A stretch of DNA of 64,000 nucleotides from an uncultured Bacteroidales bacterium (GTDB taxonomy: Bacteria; Bacteroidota; Bacteroidia; Bacteroidales; UBA3824): assembly GCA_937877455.1 (NCBI GenBank), contig CALFIU010000100.1:32929-96928 (forward strand). Direction: 5' to 3'. The notes beneath the pieces are model-generated. The model saw only the letters and a program-made list of their open reading frames with translations. It was not told where the DNA came from and searched no databases. The stretch's first letter is position 1. Each line of letters starts with the position of its first letter. Both the position numbers and the translations under genes were made by a program. Shown one piece after another: positions 1 through 7,255 of this stretch.

Positions 1-360
1 TTTGTTGGCATTGTGATGTTGTGGAACACCGATAAACAGTGGGATTCCGTTATTTAATGTACCAAATTGTGATTTTTGGCTTTTTTGAGTCGAAACTATG
101 TTAAATTCATGTTAAATCATATCTGAAATGGTGTGTTGATGTACGAAAATCGTGTATGAATGTACCAAAATGAAGTATTTTTTTTTGAATAGTCAACATT
201 TCCAATGCTGTTGTGAAACGCCTGTAAATAAAGGCTTACCTTTGCGTCGTGATGTACCAAATGAACCAAATGAACAAAAATATATATATTAGTAATTTTA
301 ATTTTTATATTTATTGTTTTATGTGTATGTATAGGTGCATTGCGAAAAAAGGCACGAAGA
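1..360. promoter_or_regulatory. Non-coding left end with TGTACCAAA repeats
   Basis: No gene is seen in these 360 bases. They carry a repeated motif: TGTACCAAAT at 58-67, TGTACGAAAA at 140-149, TGTACCAAAA at 161-170, TGTACCAAAT at 253-262 and TGAACCAAAT at 263-272. A direct repeat ATGTTAAAT lies at about 98-116. A -7-like box TACCTTTG at 237-244 could drive the following operon, but no good -33 box is seen. The same motif in inverted orientation flanks the integrase gene at 61,969-62,057, so these may be integrase arm sites. Origin iterons in front of the primase-helicase are the alternative. Confidence 0.5.
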
Positions 361-1836
361 ATGAGCGATAAAGCAAAGCAAAATAGGGCGAAGTCGGGTC
401 AAGAGAAGATGGCATTGATAGACGAGTTGAGCGGTGTTATTTACAAGTCGCTTGACATGAAGTTGCTGCGTGGTGCTTATCAGCAGGCTCGTTTCGGTGA
501 TCGTGTCTATGGTTATCAGGAAGTTGTGTTGAGTGCCTGTGCCGGATGCTTCAAGACGTACATGGGTGATGTCTATTACTTCAACGGCAAGATATGGTGT
601 CCTTTGTCTGACATTGTGTTGGAGAATGCCTTGAACAAGGCCATGGTAAAGGGTGGTGTTCCGAAGTCCGATTTGATAAATTCCCGTTCCAAGTTGATGT
701 ATAGTGCGCGTGGTGGTGCTTCGATGTCGCCATTGGAGCTGTCTGCATCTGTGATTGGGTTCAAGAATGGCGTATGGGATTTCACTGACATAGAGAATCC
801 TGTTTACCATTCCTTTGAAGACCGAATGCCGATTATCAGCATATTGCCATACGACTACAATCCGTCGGCAGGTTGTCCGAAATGGTTGTCGTTCCTTCAG
901 TCGATATTGCCGAAAGGCGAGATAATGAAGTTGCAGAAGTATCTGGGCTTGGGTTGTGTTGACAGGAAGAGCATGACCCACAAGATAGAAGAGACGCTAT
1001 GGCTCATCGGAAGCGGTGCAAACGGCAAGAGTACGATTTTTGACGTTGTTCGCGGTGTCTATGGTGCTGATAACATGTCATACATGGGTCTCGACACACT
1101 GATAAGTGGCTCTCCAGAGGTTCGTGCGCGTTTTGTCGGGTCGATTGTCGGCAAGATCTTCAACTATTGCAGTGAGGTACAGGCAGACGATATATCGAAG
1201 TATTCCGACACGTTCAAGGCATTGTGCAGTGGTGAGCCTCAGACCGTGCGGAAACTTGGTCACAATCCAGAGACCGCCTACGACATACCTTTCCTTGTCT
1301 TCAACATGAACCACAAGCCAGTGAACAAGAAGATGGATCAGGCATTGATACGTCGGTTGCTCTTCATTCCTTTCAAGACAACGGTGAGTGCCGCAGACAT
1401 GAACAGGGAGTTGAGTTCTGAGCTGTCGAAGGAGTTGTCTGGCATCCGTAACTGGATGATAGAGGGCTACAAGATGCTGGTTCGTGACGGCTATCAGTTC
1501 AATTCTACCAAGGCAGGTGACGATGAAATGACCAACTACATGCTGGAGAACGGTCAGACCGTGCAAGTATTCCTGACGAAGAAGTGCTATAACTGCAACC
1601 GCAGGTCTGGTCATTGGGAAGACAAGGTGCAGTGGGTGTCTGCGAGTGCCATCTATGAAGATTACGTGTCATTTTGCGAGAAATGGCTACAGGAGCCTTT
1701 GAACCAACGTGCCTTTGGCGGTGAAATGTCAAGGCTGGGCTGGCATGAGAGCAACGGCAACCGCAAGCGCACAGGTTCCGGCTACGTCTATGGCATATTC
1801 AGTGAAACAAAGATAGCTTACGCATTGAAAGTATGA
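361..1836 (+). CDS. D5-like primase C-terminal / SF3 helicase
   Basis: This is a phage replication helicase of the P4-alpha/D5 type, acting as a hexameric ATPase at the replication fork. The sequence shows a D5_N-like region with a GVWDF segment (about residues 137-140), a Walker A motif GSGANGKST (about 217-225), then the SF3 region with FLVFNMNHKP, and a C-terminal winged-helix-like part. At 491 residues it lacks the N-terminal archaeo-eukaryotic primase domain found in longer relatives, so primase activity is not shown. A TTG start at 340 would add seven residues; the ATG at 361 is preferred. It leads an operon of small genes joined by ATGA overlaps. Confidence 0.88.
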   Translation: MSDKAKQNRAKSGQEKMALIDELSGVIYKSLDMKLLRGAYQQARFGDRVYGYQEVVLSACAGCFKTYMGDVYYFNGKIWCPLSDIVLENALNKAMVKGGVPKSDLINSRSKLMYSARGGASMSPLELSASVIGFKNGVWDFTDIENPVYHSFEDRMPIISILPYDYNPSAGCPKWLSFLQSILPKGEIMKLQKYLGLGCVDRKSMTHKIEETLWLIGSGANGKSTIFDVVRGVYGADNMSYMGLDTLISGSPEVRARFVGSIVGKIFNYCSEVQADDISKYSDTFKALCSGEPQTVRKLGHNPETAYDIPFLVFNMNHKPVNKKMDQALIRRLLFIPFKTTVSAADMNRELSSELSKELSGIRNWMIEGYKMLVRDGYQFNSTKAGDDEMTNYMLENGQTVQVFLTKKCYNCNRRSGHWEDKVQWVSASAIYEDYVSFCEKWLQEPLNQRAFGGEMSRLGWHESNGNRKRTGSGYVYGIFSETKIAYALKV

Positions 1837-2051
1837 ATTTGAAAGAGTTTATAGAAGTAACGTCCATTTATGATGGTAAAAAGGCGGCTATCCGTGCTGC
1901 TTGCATTGATTCTGTAATTGACAATGCGGCAGAGAGAATGGATTTCGGAGTAAAGCCTCCTCACAGGACTATCATTTATTCTGGAACACATTTCGACTGC
2001 GTAGAAACATACGAAGATATTTGCAACATGATATACCAGGCAGAATTATGA
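1833..2051 (+). CDS. Small conserved phage protein (FlbD-like pattern)
   Basis: This 72-residue protein starts within the stop of the helicase gene (ATGA overlap), so it is translationally coupled. Its layout (an early DGKKAAI segment, a central beta-rich TIIYSG segment, then FDCVETYEDICNMI) resembles small proteins of the FlbD-like type often found in phages, but the match is weak and the function is unknown. Confidence 0.6.
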   Translation: MNLKEFIEVTSIYDGKKAAIRAACIDSVIDNAAERMDFGVKPPHRTIIYSGTHFDCVETYEDICNMIYQAEL

Positions 2052-2407
2052 ATAAGACAGGAAAAGAAATGACTTATAAGGAGTTCAAGGAGTTTTTGAA
2101 GTCCTTTGAATCCCTTTTCAAGAACGAGACCGTTCCATTGGAGAAGTTTGAGAGCGACGATAACCTGCTTTCACTTTCTTTCTGCATCTGCTACAAGCGG
2201 TTGTTGGAAGACAGGTTGTATTTCTGCAAGACATGCAGTGAGTATTATCGCGCCATGTACGATAATAGTTTCTGGTTTATGAAACCTCTGGTGCTTCGCC
2301 GAGCGATGAAGTTTGAGGGCATCCACTATGAGACGTTGGGTAGGCTCATGCAGGTAAAAACTTACATGCGTATCATGTATGATTATAACTCAAAGCCAGA
2401 ATTATGA
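2048..2407 (+). CDS. Hypothetical protein
   Basis: This 119-residue protein was not recognised. It starts at an ATG that overlaps the previous stop and ends in an ATGA overlap with the next gene. An upstream ATG at 2021 is less likely because it would overlap the previous gene by 31 bases. The protein is rich in aromatic and charged residues. It has four cysteines in the middle (SFCICYK and YFCKTC), which may be structural. Confidence 0.65.
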   Translation: MNKTGKEMTYKEFKEFLKSFESLFKNETVPLEKFESDDNLLSLSFCICYKRLLEDRLYFCKTCSEYYRAMYDNSFWFMKPLVLRRAMKFEGIHYETLGRLMQVKTYMRIMYDYNSKPEL

Positions 2408-2613
2408 GCAAGACAATGAGAAATAGTCAGAATAGCGATGTGCAACACGTTTGCCGCGATTGCGTCCATGTCACCTTTGAGACGAAGTTTAACACTATTT
2501 CGTTGAAAGGTGAGCCTACGCTTGGCAGATGTCCGTATTATACAGACGGAAAGTTTTGTGTATTGCTATCACAGAAAAGTTGCGAACATTTCAAAAAGAA
2601 AAGTACGATATGA
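2404..2613 (+). CDS. Small cysteine-rich protein
   Basis: The protein has 69 residues and was not recognised. Cysteines occur as CRDC, then RCPYY, FC and SCEHF, a spacing that could bind one zinc ion. It is linked to both neighbours by ATGA overlaps, so it is almost certainly translated with them. Its function is unknown. Confidence 0.6.
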   Translation: MSKTMRNSQNSDVQHVCRDCVHVTFETKFNTISLKGEPTLGRCPYYTDGKFCVLLSQKSCEHFKKKSTI

Positions 2614-3158
2614 ATTTACGAGAAAAGAAGATTTTGTTTGCCGATTTAGACGGCACATTGATCCAGACCGCAAGCGGTAAGACATTTGCCGAGGACTGTA
2701 CTGATTTCAGAATCAGAAAAGACGTTCTGGATAAGATACGTTGGATGCCAGATCTGGAATATGTGCTTGTTGTCACCAATCAAGGTGGCATACCAGAGTA
2801 CATTTCCAAGCAAGACTTTGAGACGAAGTTAGATGCTATTCTCTATTTCCTCAATCGGTATCTGTGTTATGACATTACTGTTGATGGAAAGCACAGTTGT
2901 CCGAAGTGGATTGCAGGAACATATTGCGCTTCGCTTGACAAGACTGATTCGATGCGCAAGCCAAACACGGGAATGTTGCAGAAACTTTTGTCGGAAGAAA
3001 TCATCGGGCAAAACAAACATTTCGCAAAGTCTGAAATGCTGATGATTGGCGATGCCAGCGGCAAAGATGGTCAGTTTTCGGACTCTGACAAGAAATGTGC
3101 CGAGAACTTTGGTATTGACTATCTCGATGTCGAGGATTTTCTTGCCATTTCTTGCTAA
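2610..3158 (+). CDS. HAD-family phosphatase, DNA 3'-phosphatase-like
   Basis: The protein has 182 residues and all four HAD signatures: DLDGT at 12-16 (nucleophile Asp), VVTNQ at 54-58, Lys117 in MRKPNTG, and IGDASGKDGQFSDSDK at about 147-161. The VTNQGG motif and overall order resemble the phosphatase half of polynucleotide kinase-phosphatase and the HisB-N/GmhB group, so a role in removing 3'-phosphates at DNA ends is plausible. No kinase domain is attached. It starts in an ATGA overlap with the gene before; an in-frame ATG at 2529 would overlap that gene by 85 bases and is rejected. Confidence 0.75.
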   Translation: MNLREKKILFADLDGTLIQTASGKTFAEDCTDFRIRKDVLDKIRWMPDLEYVLVVTNQGGIPEYISKQDFETKLDAILYFLNRYLCYDITVDGKHSCPKWIAGTYCASLDKTDSMRKPNTGMLQKLLSEEIIGQNKHFAKSEMLMIGDASGKDGQFSDSDKKCAENFGIDYLDVEDFLAISC

Positions 3159-3210
3159 TTCTCGAAAAACTATCAAGAATATATTGTTTCACTAAAACAT
3201 TTTTACAACT

Positions 3211-3837
3211 ATGGGAAAAATTCAAGTAGGACAGAAGAGTCCAAAGACTGTTGACATGGGCGGCTTCACCATTGCGCCCAATGATGCAACTGAAACGAAG
3301 AATGGTATCAGTGCCGAGGAAAAGGCGAAACAGATTGAAGAGATTATGCGATTGCCGCAGGAGCAGATTGTTCCAGAGTTGCGCAAGCGTGGCTTCAACG
3401 AGGTTGCTGACATCACCGAGGCGCAGATGAAACAGGAACAGGAGAAAGCCAAGAAATTTGCTGAATCCCGTGCTAATCGCCTTGCAGAAATCAAGGCACT
3501 TCCAGAAGAGGAACAGTTACCGCTGTTGCTCGAAGAGGGCTTTGAAGACGAGGCAAAAGAACTTTCCGAGAAACTTGCTGCTGTCAACGACGAAACCGCC
3601 GACAACTCTGACACGGATAACGTGAACGATGGTGGCGAAGAAAACGCTGACACCGATGGCGATGGCCAAGGTGAAGGTGATGGCGACCACGATGCCGATA
3701 ATGGCGATGGTGGCGAGAGCCAGGTCCAGCAAGAAACAGAAACTCCTCCTGCTGAAAGTTCTGTAGAGGGCGAAACCTCCGAGAAAGAGAACAAGGAAAA
3801 GTCTGCACCGAAACGCGGTGGCAGAAAAAGTAAGTAA
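3211..3837 (+). CDS. Acidic low-complexity protein
   Basis: The 208-residue protein was not recognised. Residues 30-120 are predicted helical and charged, with two related segments (MRLPQEQIVPELRKRGF and IKALPEEEQLPLLLEEGF), suggesting an internal duplication. Residues 125-190 are a disordered Asp/Glu/Gly-rich tract, and the C-terminus is basic (PKRGGRKSK). Such polyampholytes can be DNA-binding or chaperone-like, but nothing in the sequence settles this. Confidence 0.7.
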   Translation: MGKIQVGQKSPKTVDMGGFTIAPNDATETKNGISAEEKAKQIEEIMRLPQEQIVPELRKRGFNEVADITEAQMKQEQEKAKKFAESRANRLAEIKALPEEEQLPLLLEEGFEDEAKELSEKLAAVNDETADNSDTDNVNDGGEENADTDGDGQGEGDGDHDADNGDGGESQVQQETETPPAESSVEGETSEKENKEKSAPKRGGRKSK

Positions 3838-3857
3838 AACGCAAATCGTATTCGAGT

Positions 3858-4361
3858 ATGAGTAAGACAAAGAAACTCAAAAAGAAGTTCGCCGCGTTCG
3901 CAAGCCAGTTGACTCCTGATGAATGTCGGGAGCAGCTGGTTCTCGCGTACCTTCAGATGGAAAAATGTTTGCAGGTGTTGCGCGGTGAGGACGTAGAACC
4001 CGTTGCCATGATGGATAACGGAGAAAGTTCTGACTTGGAACTTTTCTACATGTGCAAGAAAGTCCGTGAGGAACTGGGCTATCTCAATCAAGCAGAAAAG
4101 AAGTCCAAAGGAAAAAGTATCACCATCGGTGTTGACGTTGACTGTTCAGAAGCCATCAAGCACTTCAAAGATTTCAAGAAAGAGTTTGAGAAGTTGCGCG
4201 TTGATGCAAATAAGATTCCGCGTCCAGAGGTGTATGTAATGAAAGTTGACTTGAAGGAATACTTTGAGCCAATCCAAATCGACGCGAGAGCACTTGCATT
4301 TCACAGAATGTTTATTGACCATTTTTCGTTGATTGACCAACTATCAAGAGACATACTATGA
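3858..4361 (+). CDS. Hypothetical protein
   Basis: This 167-residue protein has a lysine-rich N-terminus and a helical body and was not recognised. It ends in an ATGA overlap with the next gene. Nothing in it points to an enzyme. Confidence 0.65.
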   Translation: MSKTKKLKKKFAAFASQLTPDECREQLVLAYLQMEKCLQVLRGEDVEPVAMMDNGESSDLELFYMCKKVREELGYLNQAEKKSKGKSITIGVDVDCSEAIKHFKDFKKEFEKLRVDANKIPRPEVYVMKVDLKEYFEPIQIDARALAFHRMFIDHFSLIDQLSRDIL

Positions 4362-4951
4362 GCGAAAAGAAAGCAAAAGTAGTTTCGATGGCATCGAAAC
4401 AAACGAAAGAAGATGCTATTGTCGGTATTCCTTTTGGGCGACCAGCGAGAATGGGAAACTTCCGTCTCTGGAAGTCTTTAACCGTTGTCGGAAAGGGAAA
4501 GGCAAAAGTCAACGTTGAGTGTATCAATGTGAGCGATCTTGACGGCACATGGCTTGTGCGTATTCCTCAGACCTACGAAATGTTTGGTATGTTGACTGTT
4601 GCCTACCAATGGTCACAGAGCGAGGACATGGAAGAGCGCAGACGTGGTGAGGGTTTCATCCGTACCGCGATTTCAAACATGTTCTACGTGTCGAGTGTAT
4701 GCAACGGTTTCTTCCATCACGGCGTAGAAATGGTTGCGTCAGCATACGCCAATCCCACTTTGTTGCAGGAAACCAGAGAGGGAAAGAGTTTCGTTGAAGA
4801 CGCGAAAGACACCATTGAGCGTTTTCTTCTCTGGCGTAAGGAATACGAAAAGCATGTCAAGGAAAACGAGCCTACCGAGCAAGACATCCATCAGGAAAAC
4901 ATTGCAGAAGAGGCTATGGAAATCCTTTCTGAAGGTGAGAGTAAAGAATAA
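4358..4951 (+). CDS. Hypothetical conserved phage protein
   Basis: This 197-residue protein was not recognised. It has a basic N-terminus, a central part with WLVRIPQTYEMFGML and YVSSVCNGFFHHG, and a strongly acidic C-terminal helix. It is the last gene of the left operon and is followed directly by a run of hairpins that ends transcription. Confidence 0.65.
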   Translation: MSEKKAKVVSMASKQTKEDAIVGIPFGRPARMGNFRLWKSLTVVGKGKAKVNVECINVSDLDGTWLVRIPQTYEMFGMLTVAYQWSQSEDMEERRRGEGFIRTAISNMFYVSSVCNGFFHHGVEMVASAYANPTLLQETREGKSFVEDAKDTIERFLLWRKEYEKHVKENEPTEQDIHQENIAEEAMEILSEGESKE

Positions 4952-5058
4952 ACCCACCGATTTCGATGGGTTTAGGAAAGTCGCAATAATATTGCGACAT
5001 ACAGAACGGGAAAGTGGTCAAATTCGACCACTTTTCTTATTGTGGCGATTTCGCCATA
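4950..5058. terminator. Cluster of hairpins between convergent operons
   Basis: Four stem-loops lie back to back: AAACCCA...TGGGTTT (4950-4973), GTCGCAAT...ATTGCGAC (4980-4998), AAAGTGGTC...GACCACTTT (5011-5034, followed by TTCTTATT) and TGGCGATTTCGCCA (5042-5055). The third is a good intrinsic terminator for the + operon, and its A-run also suits the - operon arriving from the right. The second belongs to a family of related intergenic hairpins found elsewhere in the phage. Confidence 0.75.
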
Positions 5059-5059
5059 A

Positions 5060-5641
5060 TTACTCTTCTGCATCCATGGCCGCCTGAATGATTTTGTGTG
5101 AAATGCTCATTATTCTTCCCATTTCTACGGGTCTCACCTCTTTCAGATTGTTTTCCTTCAGATATTCGTTGTATGCGTAGAGTAGCGGACATTGGTTGCA
5201 TTTCAATGGGAACACGAAGTTGATGGTGTCGGTTTCGTCTTCAGTACCTTGCTCATTCTTCGCTTTGATTTCGTTGTACTTTGCGAAGAGGTCGGCACGT
5301 TCTTTTGAGCCTACTGGCTGTTGCTTTGCAGAGCGCAGAATTTCTTTCATTACCTCTTCCGTGCTTACCAGTTCCACCTCTTCGAGCTGTACGGGTGCTG
5401 CCACTCCATCCTTTACGCGGGAGCGTCTGGAGTCATAGAGTTTCTTGAACTTCACGCTTTCGACAATGTTGTTGCGTATGCTGTTGTTCTGTTGTACCGA
5501 TAGAGCCTCGTTCTCTGGGTATGCGATGATATAAGCATCGTTTTCAGAGTAGCCGATACTCATTAAATCTGCCATGACAAGATATTGAATTGTGACGTTC
5601 AATTTCTTCGCTTCTGTTTGTTTTTGCTTAGATAATTCCAT
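5060..5641 (-). CDS. Putative terminase small subunit
   Basis: The protein has 193 residues. Its N-terminal 60 residues carry a helix-turn-helix-like segment with SIGYSENDAYIIAYPEN and a following basic helix, a layout like the DNA-recognition domain of small terminases. The rest is acidic and helical with a CNQCP motif near residue 152. It is the last gene of the - strand packaging operon. Being downstream of the MuF-like gene rather than next to terL is unusual, so the assignment is tentative; an immunity partner for the toxin-like domain next door is an alternative. Confidence 0.45.
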   Translation of the reverse strand: MELSKQKQTEAKKLNVTIQYLVMADLMSIGYSENDAYIIAYPENEALSVQQNNSIRNNIVESVKFKKLYDSRRSRVKDGVAAPVQLEEVELVSTEEVMKEILRSAKQQPVGSKERADLFAKYNEIKAKNEQGTEDETDTINFVFPLKCNQCPLLYAYNEYLKENNLKEVRPVEMGRIMSISHKIIQAAMDAEE

Positions 5642-5679
5642 AATTTAATACGATTCTGAAAAATTTTCTTTGATTTTTC

Positions 5680-5710
5680 TTGGTCAGTTCAGATATTCTG
5701 ACTACTTTTG
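5680..5710 (+). promoter_or_regulatory. Bacteroidetes-type promoter with AGATATTC element
   Basis: The -33 box is TTGG at 5680-5683 and the -7 box is TACTTTTG at 5703-5710, separated by 19 bases. The spacer contains TTCAGATATTCTGA (5688-5701). The same AGATATTC element lies in the spacer of three other promoters in this phage. The promoter points away from the small terminase-like gene and towards a short structured RNA. Confidence 0.6.
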
Positions 5711-5798
5711 CAGTGCGGAATGAGTGAGGGAGGTCATGCCCCCGCATTCTGCACCTAAGTCCGAGCAACCAAAATGGTTGCTCGGAGCTCTTTTTATT
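5711..5798 (+). ncRNA. Putative short structured RNA with terminator
   Basis: Directly after the promoter there are two strong helices. The first pairs GTGCGGAATG (5713-5722) with CATTCTGCAC (5745-5754), ten pairs with one G-U. The second is CCGAGCAACC-AAAAT-GGTTGCTCGG (5761-5785), followed closely by TTTTT and so a textbook intrinsic terminator on the + strand. The predicted transcript is about 85 bases, encodes no credible peptide, and is antisense to the gap between two - strand genes. No known RNA family was recognised. Confidence 0.55.
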
Positions 5799-7212
5799 TG
5801 TTGTCGAATATACATTGTAACAAACCATCTTTGTTGATGTAGAATATACTTGGTATGGTTGAAAGTTCGCCTTTTTTCGAGAACTTGCCGATTGTTCTTG
5901 TCACAGCACTTTTCAATTCTTCAAGTTTGTTGTTTCTATCCCAATAGAAAATAGCGCAATCCGCTTTCCTCGCGTTTTCGATATACTTTCTAATGGTGTT
6001 TTCATTTGCAGTAGAAATATATTTCACGTCCCATGTGCGATTGTCAAAACGTATGTCCGGCTTTGCTGTACCATTGCCATTTTCTTGAAGAAACTCCACC
6101 TGTTTTGCTCCGAAATCTGCAAGTAAACGTCCGACGTGCTTTTCTGCTTGGCCACCACTCATTGCTGCTCCATTAGGCTTGACGTTAGAGAATTGATGTT
6201 TTTTGTGATATACGTTAAAACCACCGTTGCTGGGGTTGAAGTATTCCTTTTCCCATTCTTCGCTGTAAGCATCAAACTTTGCTCTTGCTTGTGCAATCGC
6301 ATCTGCATCTTCCCGCTGTGTGCGCTCATTGTTTGTTGTTTTGCCATCAATGCCGTATATAGGAATGACATAGCAACAGCAATGTCCGTGATAAGGTGGG
6401 TAGCCATCTATGTCTTCCATTTTATGAAATCCGACCATGCTATCACACGTCTCGCATGGATAACTGCTTCCGCGTAGGACATAATAGCCAGCAGCACCAT
6501 CTTCCTCATGTTCCATTGACAATTCTTTCATCCAAGCCATTTGAAGAGTGAGCTTTGCCATATTGGTGACATTCGTGCTACCATTGTTTGATATACCAAC
6601 GGCACCCTTTTGAACACCCTTATTGCGAATGTATGTCGCATTGAAATCGTCGGCATGGTCGAATGTCGCCATTATCTCTGGCATGGTGTAGATGGAATGC
6701 AGGTGAGACTTGACCTTTGTGACGGCAGCAGCCATTGCGACATTTGCGTAACGTAACGCGGCTATTGCCGCTTCCCAATCTTTCATTGCCTTATACAGAT
6801 AGCCGTCGAGAGTGTCTTGCAGGTTTCGGTTTCCGCGTCCGAGTAGTGCAATCCATGCGGCGAGGGCATTTTTTCTTCCAGACGGAGAACCGTCTGGCAC
6901 AGTGGCTGTGGAGTAGTCATAGATGAGATCAAGGATTTCCTCTTCTGCGTTATCCATGACTTCTGCTATTTCAGCCATCATTTTTTCGTTGTATTGGCTG
7001 CTGATAGAGAACTTTTGCGGGTCAACGTTGTACTTATAGCAGATGGTGACGATTTCCTGTGCTGCGTTAGCAAGGCATTCGTCCACTTTCGCCTCCAGCA
7101 CCCGGGCATAATCTTCACGTCGCAATATAAACTGCTTTGCAGAAGTGATGTCTTCCGATGTCGGCAGTCTATATTGCGACGTATCGAGTGATATTTTGAT
7201 TGTATTACTCAT
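5794..7212 (-). CDS. MuF-like minor head protein fused to nuclease/toxin-like domain
   Basis: Residues 1-300 look like a MuF/SPP1 gp7-type minor head protein: helical, then CETC (253-256) and PYHGHCCCYVIP (273-284), matching the conserved His/Cys signature of the family. It lies directly after the portal gene, the usual position. Residues about 330-472 form a separate domain with KPDIRF (Asp386) and WDVKY (Asp395, Lys397), the pattern of a PD-(D/E)XK or CdiA-type tRNase toxin. Such MuF-toxin fusions are known from temperate phages of Firmicutes. No immunity gene is obvious beside it. The head role is fairly sure; the toxin role is inference. Confidence 0.75.
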   Translation of the reverse strand: MSNTIKISLDTSQYRLPTSEDITSAKQFILRREDYARVLEAKVDECLANAAQEIVTICYKYNVDPQKFSISSQYNEKMMAEIAEVMDNAEEEILDLIYDYSTATVPDGSPSGRKNALAAWIALLGRGNRNLQDTLDGYLYKAMKDWEAAIAALRYANVAMAAAVTKVKSHLHSIYTMPEIMATFDHADDFNATYIRNKGVQKGAVGISNNGSTNVTNMAKLTLQMAWMKELSMEHEEDGAAGYYVLRGSSYPCETCDSMVGFHKMEDIDGYPPYHGHCCCYVIPIYGIDGKTTNNERTQREDADAIAQARAKFDAYSEEWEKEYFNPSNGGFNVYHKKHQFSNVKPNGAAMSGGQAEKHVGRLLADFGAKQVEFLQENGNGTAKPDIRFDNRTWDVKYISTANENTIRKYIENARKADCAIFYWDRNNKLEELKSAVTRTIGKFSKKGELSTIPSIFYINKDGLLQCIFDNK

Positions 7213-7255
7213 CTTGAACTTCTTTCCAAAGCTGGCGAACCACTTTGCACACTAC

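Noticed and set aside
3222..4091. A 289-codon - strand frame opposite the acidic low-complexity gene
   Set aside because: Its Ser/Pro-rich product is the mirror of an Asp/Glu/Gly-rich gene. It would cross two well-supported + genes.
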